Shown here: in pieces, positions 58,662-64,000 of the stretch
How the letters are laid out: each line of letters starts with the position of its first letter
Position numbering within the stretch: position 1 is the first letter of the stretch
NCBI RefSeq assembly: GCF_016907955.1
Contig: NZ_JAFBCX010000019.1
Span: 78,004 to 142,003, forward strand
Length of the DNA: 64,000 nucleotides
Reading direction: 5' to 3'
From: Lentzea nigeriaca
Lineage (GTDB): Bacteria > Actinomycetota > Actinomycetes > Mycobacteriales > Pseudonocardiaceae
Position numbers and translations under genes: made by a program
The notes under the pieces: generated by a model
Database searches by the model: none
The model's input: the letters and a program-made list of their open reading frames with translations, nothing else
Told to the model about the DNA's origin: nothing

Positions 58662-60218
58662 TTGCGTAGGTTCCTGGCTTTCGTCCTCGGCGTGGTCGCG
58701 CTCACCGCCACGGGCGTGACCGCCTCGGCCGACCCTCCCGATCCGCTCGCGGAGTACAACGCCCAGCCGGTCAAGTGGGCGGCGTGCAGCGGAAAGCTCA
58801 GCGAGCTGGAGTGCGCCACGCTCGTCGCGCCGCTCGACTACACCGCACCGGCAGGCGACCGGATCAACCTGACCATCAGCCGCAAGAAGGCCACGGCGCC
58901 CGACCGCAGGCGCGGCGTGCTGTTCACCAATCCGGGTGGACCTGGTGGCTCGGGGCTCGGCCTGCCGATGTTCCTGGCGAAGTCCGATCTCGTCCAGGTC
59001 TACGACGTGATCGGCATCGACCCTCGCGGCGTCGGCGGTTCGACGGCGCTGACCTGCCGTGCGACGCCCGCGATCGCCGCACCGGACTCCCGGCCGGCGG
59101 ACGACGAGTTCGGCAAGTGGGCGGCGGAGGCGCGTGAGGCAGAGGAGACCTGCCAGAAGTCGTCCGGCGGAATCCGGCAGTTCATCAGCACCGCGAACAC
59201 CGCGCGCGACATGGACGTCGTCCGTGCCGTGCTGGGCGAGGCGAAGATCAACTACCTGGGCTACTCGTACGGCACGTACCTGGGCGCGGTGTACGGGACG
59301 CTGTTCCCGAACCGCCTCGACCGCAGCGTGCTCGACTCGGCGGTGCACCCGGAGTGGGTCTGGCACGAGCAGTTCCGCCAGCAGGCCGTGGCGTACCGCC
59401 ACGACGTCGAGATGTGGGCGACGTGGGTGGGGGAGCGCAACGAGAAGTTCGGACTGGGCAAGTCGCGGGACGAGGTGCTGGCCGAGGTCGAGAAGGTCGC
59501 CGCCAAGCTGCACGACGCGCCGATCGGTGAGCACGACCGGTCCTCCTTCGACGGCGCGGTGGGTGTGGGGTCCCGCTACCGTCCACTGTGGTCGGACCTG
59601 GCGTCGATCGTGATCAAGCTGCGGTCAGGGGAGAAGCCGGAGAACACCGATGGTGCCAAGGCCGGGCAGGTGCTCGCGAAGACCGGTCTGCAGGAGCTGC
59701 GGTCCGGCGTGTTCGACACGGTCACCTGCGAGTCGGACTGGCCGACCGACCTGCACCTCTACTACGAGGACATGCGGATCTTCCGCGAGCGCTACCCGTA
59801 CGGCTTCGGCATCGTCAGGGCCGCGCCGATGACCTGCACGTTCCGCTCGTTCACCCCGCCGGAGCCGCCGGTGCGGATCAGCCGCAACGGCTACCCGGTC
59901 GGCGTGGTCGTGCAGTCCGAGGGCGACACGCAGACCCAGTACGCGAGCGGCCCGGCGATGGCTGCCAGGTTGGGCCACAACCTGATCACCGTCGTCGACG
60001 AGGGCAAACACGGTCTCTACAACGGTGGCAACTCCTGCGTCGACGCGAAGATCAACCGGTACCTGATCGACGGGGCGCTGCCGGGCAGCAGCTCGGAGTG
60101 CGCCGGTGACGCGCGGCCGGACGTGCCGAAGGATGGTCAGGGCGGTGCGGCACCGGCGTTGTCGCCCGACCGGATCCAAAGCTATCTCGATGGCCGAGGC
60201 TTGAGCTCACAGCCATAG
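58662..60218 (+). CDS. Secreted tripeptidyl aminopeptidase-like hydrolase (S33)
   Basis: Encodes 518 residues from a TTG with GGAGG six bases upstream; earlier in-frame starts would bury the signal peptide. Signal peptide to about ASA (23). Oxyanion loop NPGGPGGSG near 90, nucleophile Ser202 in GYSYG, then VVVQSEGDTQTQYA with the Asp and GKHGLYNGG with the His of the alpha/beta hydrolase triad. A C-terminal TAP-type domain is present. Family members (Tap, SlpD/E) release tripeptides from extracellular proteins. It carries four or more cysteines for disulfides. Confidence 0.9.
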   Translation: MRRFLAFVLGVVALTATGVTASADPPDPLAEYNAQPVKWAACSGKLSELECATLVAPLDYTAPAGDRINLTISRKKATAPDRRRGVLFTNPGGPGGSGLGLPMFLAKSDLVQVYDVIGIDPRGVGGSTALTCRATPAIAAPDSRPADDEFGKWAAEAREAEETCQKSSGGIRQFISTANTARDMDVVRAVLGEAKINYLGYSYGTYLGAVYGTLFPNRLDRSVLDSAVHPEWVWHEQFRQQAVAYRHDVEMWATWVGERNEKFGLGKSRDEVLAEVEKVAAKLHDAPIGEHDRSSFDGAVGVGSRYRPLWSDLASIVIKLRSGEKPENTDGAKAGQVLAKTGLQELRSGVFDTVTCESDWPTDLHLYYEDMRIFRERYPYGFGIVRAAPMTCTFRSFTPPEPPVRISRNGYPVGVVVQSEGDTQTQYASGPAMAARLGHNLITVVDEGKHGLYNGGNSCVDAKINRYLIDGALPGSSSECAGDARPDVPKDGQGGAAPALSPDRIQSYLDGRGLSSQP

Positions 60219-60251
60219 AAACCAGACGAAAATTGCTTCAAAAAATGGGAC

Positions 60252-60280
60252 AGCGCCCGCCACGGAGCGTGGCGGGCGCT
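60252..60280 (+). terminator. Terminator after the aminopeptidase gene
   Basis: AGCGCCCGCCACG and CGTGGCGGGCGCT, perfect 13-base arms with a GAG loop, 33 bases after the stop. Confidence 0.8.
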
Positions 60281-60448
60281 TCCCTCTCCCCGGTCCCCAC
60301 CGGTAGCTCCACTCTGGACTGTATTGAGACAAAAATCCATGTCAGCCACCCTTTCGTGTCACAGTGTCGAAGTTGCTGGGTGATGTGATCCACGAAACGA
60401 TCAACTCGTCGGATCTTCACTCACCGCAACCTCGTTCTAGGAGGGCCC

Positions 60449-61213
60449 GTGGGCTCGCAAATCACGGAGGGCCTGGGCCAGGCGTGGGCGATGGTGGCCA
60501 CGTTCGTGCCGAAGCTGCTCGGCTTCCTGCTCGTTCTGGTCATCGGCTGGTTCATCGCCAAGGCCCTCGCCAGGGGTGTCCAGTTCCTGCTCAAGCGCGT
60601 CGGGTTCGAGAAGCTCGTCGACAAGTCGGGCCTGAACGGCGCCATGCGCCAGTCGTCGATGGACGCGTCCGGCCTCATCGCCACGATCGTCTACTACTTC
60701 GTGCTGCTCATCGCGTTGCAGCTGGCGTTCGGCGTCTTCGGTGCGTCCAACCCGGTCAGCACGCTGCTGAACGAGGTCATCGCGTACCTGCCGCGCATCG
60801 TCGTGGCAATGGTGCTCGTGATCGTCGCGTCGGCCATCGGCACCGCGCTGAAGGGCCTCGTGACCGGCGCGCTGGGCCAGCGCTCCTACACCCGGATCAT
60901 GGGCAACATCACCTACGGCTTCGTGATGGCGCTCGGTGTCATCGCGGCGCTCAACCAGCTGGGCATCGCGATCTCGGTGACCATGCCGGTGCTGATCGCC
61001 GTGCTCGCCACGGTCGCCGGCGTGATCGTCATCGGTGTCGGTGGCGGCCTGGTCCGCCCGATGCAGCAGCGGTGGGAGGGCTGGCTGAACCGCATGCAGG
61101 ACGAGGCGCAGGCCATGTCGCCGATGCCGCGCGCGTCCCAGGAGATGCCGGCTTCGGTGGGTGGCCGTCTCGGTGACGTCCCGACGCCGCCGTCGGGCAC
61201 GCCGATGCCCTGA
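60449..61213 (+). CDS. MscS-related conserved TM-helix protein
   Basis: Encodes 254 residues; AGGAGG precedes the GTG. Five membrane helices include the 'conserved TM helix' repeats (LGFLLVLVIGWFIAKALARG and IVVAMVLVIVASAIGTALKG), each followed by a basic turn, as in MscS relatives. The MscS pore helix and beta domain are absent; the tail is Pro/Met-rich. Such proteins are probably channel-like or accessory. Flanked on both sides by strong terminators, so it is a single-gene transcript. Confidence 0.82.
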   Translation: MGSQITEGLGQAWAMVATFVPKLLGFLLVLVIGWFIAKALARGVQFLLKRVGFEKLVDKSGLNGAMRQSSMDASGLIATIVYYFVLLIALQLAFGVFGASNPVSTLLNEVIAYLPRIVVAMVLVIVASAIGTALKGLVTGALGQRSYTRIMGNITYGFVMALGVIAALNQLGIAISVTMPVLIAVLATVAGVIVIGVGGGLVRPMQQRWEGWLNRMQDEAQAMSPMPRASQEMPASVGGRLGDVPTPPSGTPMP

Positions 61214-61229
61214 GAACCGGTTCTCACCT

Positions 61230-61266
61230 CGAAAGAAGGGACCCCACATCGGGGTCCCTTCTTTCG
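61230..61266 (+). terminator. Strong terminator
   Basis: CGAAAGAAGGGACCCC and GGGGTCCCTTCTTTCG, perfect 16-base arms with a 5-base loop, 16 bases after the preceding stop. Confidence 0.9.
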
Positions 61267-61352
61267 TTGTCGGGCGGTTCTCCAGCTTCCGTCCAGCGCG
61301 CCCACGGAGGCTCGTGGTCACCCGAACTGTCCGCTGTCGCGGTGGAGGACCC

Positions 61353-62345
61353 ATGAAAGCCCTTGTGCTGTCCGGAGTCGCGGGAACACGACTGCGCGGA
61401 TGCCCGCTGCCGGCGGAACTCGTCCCCGTCGCGAACAAGCCGGTGCTCGAACACGCCGTGCGGAACCTGCGGGACATCGGGATCACCGAGATCGGCGTCA
61501 TGGCTGAGGACGAGGTCGCCGAGGTGTTCGGCGACGGGTCGCATCTCGGCGTCTCGATCACCTATCTCCGCCACGACGCGTCGCTCGGTCTCGCGCACTG
61601 CGTGCGGACCGCCCGGCCGTTCCTCGGTGACGACGACTTCGTGCTGTATCTGTGCGACACCGTGCTGGCCGAGGGCATCGGGCAAATAGCCGACGAGTTC
61701 GCCCGGCTGCGGCCGTCCGCGCACGTGCTCGTGGACAAGGTGGAGGACCCGCGGCGCTACGGCGTTGCCGAGGTCGACGAGAACTCGCGCGTGACCCGGC
61801 TGATCGAGCAGCCGTTGGAGCCGCGCACCGATCTCGCGTTGATCGGCGTCTACTTCTTCACTCCCGCGATCCACGCCGCCGTCGATGCGATCGAGCCGTC
61901 GTGGCGCGGAAAGTTCGAGATCACCGATGCGTTGCAGTGGCTGGTGACGCACGAACGGGACGTGCGGGCGCACATGTACTCCGGGTTTTGGAAGGACGCC
62001 GGCACGGTCGAGGGCGTGCTCGAGTGCAACCGCGAGCTGCTGATGGGGCTGCGGACGGACATCCGGGGGATCGTGGACTCCGAGTCGCGGCTGATCGGCG
62101 AGGTCGTCGTCGAGGAAGGTGCGCGCGTGGTGCGGTCGTGCGTCGTCGGACCCGCGATCATCGGCCCCGGCACGCTGGTCGAGGAGTCGATCGTCGGGCC
62201 GTACACGTCGATCGGCGCGGACTGCCGGATCACCGAGTCCGGCGTGGCCGACTCCGTCGTGCTGAACGAGGCCTCCGTGCACGACGTGTCCGGCATCGAG
62301 GCGTCGTTGATCGGCAGCCGCGCTCGGGCTCGGCTCGCGGCCTAG
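61353..62345 (+). CDS. Glucose-1-phosphate thymidylyltransferase-like protein, atypical active site
   Basis: Encodes 330 residues. The N-terminal nucleotidyltransferase fold is evident (VPVANKPVLEHAVRNLRDIG, SLGLAHCVRTARPFLGDDDF, FVLYLCDTVL) and the C-terminal part from about 235 has left-handed beta-helix hexapeptides (VVEEGARVVRSCVVG). It resembles the long RmlA/StrD type. The P-loop is altered: LSGVAGTRLR in place of LAGGxGTRLxP, and the conserved lysine before LVP is Glu (PAELVP). Activity is therefore uncertain; it may be a divergent or regulatory paralogue. Overlaps the convergent AlkZ gene by 4 bases. Confidence 0.8.
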   Translation: MKALVLSGVAGTRLRGCPLPAELVPVANKPVLEHAVRNLRDIGITEIGVMAEDEVAEVFGDGSHLGVSITYLRHDASLGLAHCVRTARPFLGDDDFVLYLCDTVLAEGIGQIADEFARLRPSAHVLVDKVEDPRRYGVAEVDENSRVTRLIEQPLEPRTDLALIGVYFFTPAIHAAVDAIEPSWRGKFEITDALQWLVTHERDVRAHMYSGFWKDAGTVEGVLECNRELLMGLRTDIRGIVDSESRLIGEVVVEEGARVVRSCVVGPAIIGPGTLVEESIVGPYTSIGADCRITESGVADSVVLNEASVHDVSGIEASLIGSRARARLAA

Positions 62346-63382
62346 CCGATCCAGTCCTGAAGGTGGTCGCACTCCTCGGCGACCGCCTTCTGCCTGCTCC
62401 TCGGCAGCTTGTCGAGGTAGTCGACGGTGATGGTGCGCTCCTTGGTGATCGACCACGTGGCGACGACGTAGCCGTCGACGAGGACGGTGGGCTTGCCGCC
62501 GACGACCACGCCGAGCCGGTCGTCCGCAATGACCCTTCTGCGGTCGGCGTGGGCGAGCAGGATGTTGTCGAACTCGGGCAGAAGCCTTGCTGGGAGCGGG
62601 GTTTCCGGGTCGGGACGTGGGGCGTCGGGGAGGTCGAACAGCTCCTTGCCCGCCTCGCTGCGGAAGGTCACCAGCTCCGGCCTCAGCTTCTCGAAGACCT
62701 CGCCGAGCCGGGTGAGACCTGACCACTGCTGAGCGTCCATCACGGTCGACGGGCCGAACGCCTTGAGGTAGCGCAGGACGATCTCTTCCCTGGGCATCGC
62801 CTGCTGCGGTCGGTCGAGCCAGTGCTCGACCGTCGTGCAGATGGCGCGGCCGCTGCGGTGCCACAGGCCCCGCGGCGGGATCTGGACGAGGGGGAGCTTG
62901 TTGCGCAGGGCGTTGCCGAGAACCGTGTGCTCGCGGTCGGGCCAGCGTTGCTGGAGGAGCTTGCCCGCGTCCGCGGTGCCCATCGGGGTGTCCTCGACGA
63001 TCTTGCGACCTGCCTCGGCGACCTCGTCGAAGTCCAGGCCCTGCAGGCGTTTCGCGAACGGGCCGCTGATGACCTCGCGGTCGAGCTTGAGCTGGGTGTG
63101 AGGGCGCAGACCGAGCGCGTCGTCCGCGCTGACCAGGTGGATCGTGCCGCGCATGAGCAGGATGCGGACGGCCTGCCGGTCCACGAGGAGCTCTTCGAGG
63201 TCGTGCGGCTGGAAGTTCCGCAGCCGCGACCACAGGCCGACGTACGGCGACTTCGGTTCCTGCGCCTGCATGCCGAAGAGGTGCTCGATGGTGGCGAGCG
63301 CGCTCCCGTCGGCGCGCTCGCGCAACATCTGGCGTTCGATCAGTGCCCGGTTGAGGGCGTCCTGGCTCAGTGTGGTCCCCAT
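62342..63382 (-). CDS. AlkZ/YcaQ-family DNA glycosylase (HTH_42)
   Basis: Encodes 346 residues. The winged-helix 'HTH_42' family is recognised from FGMQAQEPKSPYVGLWSRL at 36-54, ILLMRGTIHLVSADD and the C-terminal LLPEFDNILLAHADR with VLVDGYVVATW. Gln39 and Gln41 form the QxQ motif used by AlkZ to open alkylated purines and interstrand crosslinks. In Streptomyces such enzymes give self-resistance to DNA-alkylating products or general repair; no alkylator pathway is visible here. Confidence 0.85.
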   Translation of the reverse strand: MGTTLSQDALNRALIERQMLRERADGSALATIEHLFGMQAQEPKSPYVGLWSRLRNFQPHDLEELLVDRQAVRILLMRGTIHLVSADDALGLRPHTQLKLDREVISGPFAKRLQGLDFDEVAEAGRKIVEDTPMGTADAGKLLQQRWPDREHTVLGNALRNKLPLVQIPPRGLWHRSGRAICTTVEHWLDRPQQAMPREEIVLRYLKAFGPSTVMDAQQWSGLTRLGEVFEKLRPELVTFRSEAGKELFDLPDAPRPDPETPLPARLLPEFDNILLAHADRRRVIADDRLGVVVGGKPTVLVDGYVVATWSITKERTITVDYLDKLPRSRQKAVAEECDHLQDWIG

Positions 63383-63536
63383 CGGGACAGGCTAGTGGCG
63401 TGTCGCAGCTATCTCTTGGGATGTGACAGTGAGAGTGATGCCGGCAGGCAGCCGCGCTTCGATCATGAAGATCGCGCTCTCCTGGCTGCCAACTGCACGG
63501 TTGGCAGCAGTTGGGATGATCAGAAAACGGGCGGAT
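63383..63536. other. Non-coding end of insertion sequence
   Basis: Contains CTGCCAAC-TGCACG-GTTGGCAG (63484-63505 region), a perfect 8-base hairpin, and longer GGCAGCC/GGCTGCC pairing. It is probably the right end of the IS whose transposase follows; the terminal repeat cannot be defined because the other end is outside the window. Confidence 0.4.
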
Positions 63537-64000
63537 TCACGTGGTCGTCGCAACACGTGGTGTTGGTGGGAACAGTAGCTCGTGGAGGGCTTCGGCCGGG
63601 GTTTTCCAGCCGAGTGTCTCGCGGGGGCGGTCGTTGAGTTCGGCGGCGACGAAGTCGAGGTGGGCTTTGCTGTGGACTGAGAGGTCGGTGCCTTTGGGGA
63701 AGTACTGGCGCAGCAGGCCGTTGGTGTTCTCGTTGGTGCCGCGTTGCCAGGGGCTGTGCGGGTCGCAGAAGTAGATGTCCACGTCGGTGGCGACGGTGAT
63801 CTCCTTGTGCCGAGCCATTTCCTGGCCTTGATCCCAGGTGACGGACTGACGCAGCGTGACCGGTAGCGTCATGATGGCCTCGATCATGGCGTCGCGGACG
63901 GTGGCCGCGTCGCGTCCGGTCAGGTGCAGCAGCAGGCAGAACCGGGTGGTGCGCTCGACCAGTGTCCCGATCTGGGATTTCTGGTCCTTGCCGATGATCA
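63537..64000 (-). mobile_element. IS30-family transposase, C-terminal part (runs off window)
   Basis: 154 codons of the C-terminal part are present. Reading leftward from 64000: IIGKDQKSQIGTLVERTTRF, the catalytic Asp region SVTWDQGQEMARH, FCDPHSPWQRGTNENTNG with the catalytic Glu, LLRQYFPKGTDLS and the ending LNDRPRETLGWKTPAEAL. These are the DDE motifs of IS30 transposases. No frameshift is seen in the visible part, so it may be active. It is inserted 155 bases upstream of the AlkZ start. Confidence 0.92.

Noticed and set aside
63383..63536. Exact right terminal repeat of the IS30-type element
   Set aside because: The other end is outside the window, so the inverted repeat and target duplication cannot be compared.
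1..64000. CRISPR arrays, tRNA or rRNA genes
   Set aside because: No regularly spaced direct repeats and no cloverleaf or rRNA sequences were seen on either strand while reading the window.

Overview
The window is high-GC DNA with GTG and TTG starts, tightly overlapping ATGA/GTGA gene junctions, AfsR/SARP and LuxR-type giant regulators, a class III (SapB/AmfS-type) lanthipeptide cluster and a fasR-fabD-fabH-acpP-fabF operon. This points to a filamentous actinomycete, most likely a Pseudonocardiaceae-type genome (Lentzea, Saccharothrix or Actinosynnema relatives). The taxonomic call is inference from gene content.

Layout. 0-12.4 kb: small secreted proteins, two stand-alone TPR proteins (paralogues without a helix-turn-helix), a STAS protein, an NB-ARC/LuxR regulator, a decayed glycosyltransferase, a TetR-P450-ferredoxin unit with a palindromic operator, and a SARP/NB-ARC/TPR regulator. 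12.5-14.7 kb: an intact DUF222/HNH endonuclease gene bracketed by about 240 bp inverted repeats, each carrying a 120 bp hairpin element; this looks like a mobile cassette of the 13E12 type. 14.7-22.4 kb: a scramblase-like protein, a secreted TNT-domain (NAD glycohydrolase-like) toxin, and a TetR / leader peptide / ABC-F / P450 / ferredoxin operon divergent from an FAD monooxygenase, followed by a bacterial nitric oxide synthase. 22.4-31.3 kb: an amino-acid permease, three-gene proton-translocating transhydrogenase (pntAA-pntAB-pntB), a PAS-GGDEF-degenerate EAL protein, a methyltransferase, an MFS/MarR divergent pair and two fluoride channels. 31.2-39.2 kb: MarR, HelD-like RNA-polymerase-associated helicase and two tandem NACHT ATPases on one strand, resembling bacterial NLR-type defence proteins. 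39.3-45.4 kb: membrane proteins, TetR, disulfide-type oxidoreductase, VOC protein and a secreted subtilase. 45.5-52.9 kb: DUF3145 protein and the lanthipeptide cluster (LanKC, a 54-aa precursor, two hairpins, two ABC exporter halves) behind a palindrome-rich, AT-rich leader. 53-58.5 kb: the fatty acid synthase operon with its PucR-type regulator. 58.6-64 kb: secreted tripeptidyl aminopeptidase, membrane protein, nucleotidyltransferase-like protein, AlkZ-type glycosylase and a truncated IS30-family transposase at the edge.

The candidates most likely to reward attention are the helD-NACHT-NACHT operon, the ABC-F gene with a 13-codon leader peptide immediately followed by an intrinsic terminator (a ribosome-sensing attenuator), the class III lanthipeptide with one nine-residue-spaced and one canonical labionin-type motif, and the HNH cassette with long inverted repeats. 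All statements of family rest on reading motifs by eye; no database search was done.
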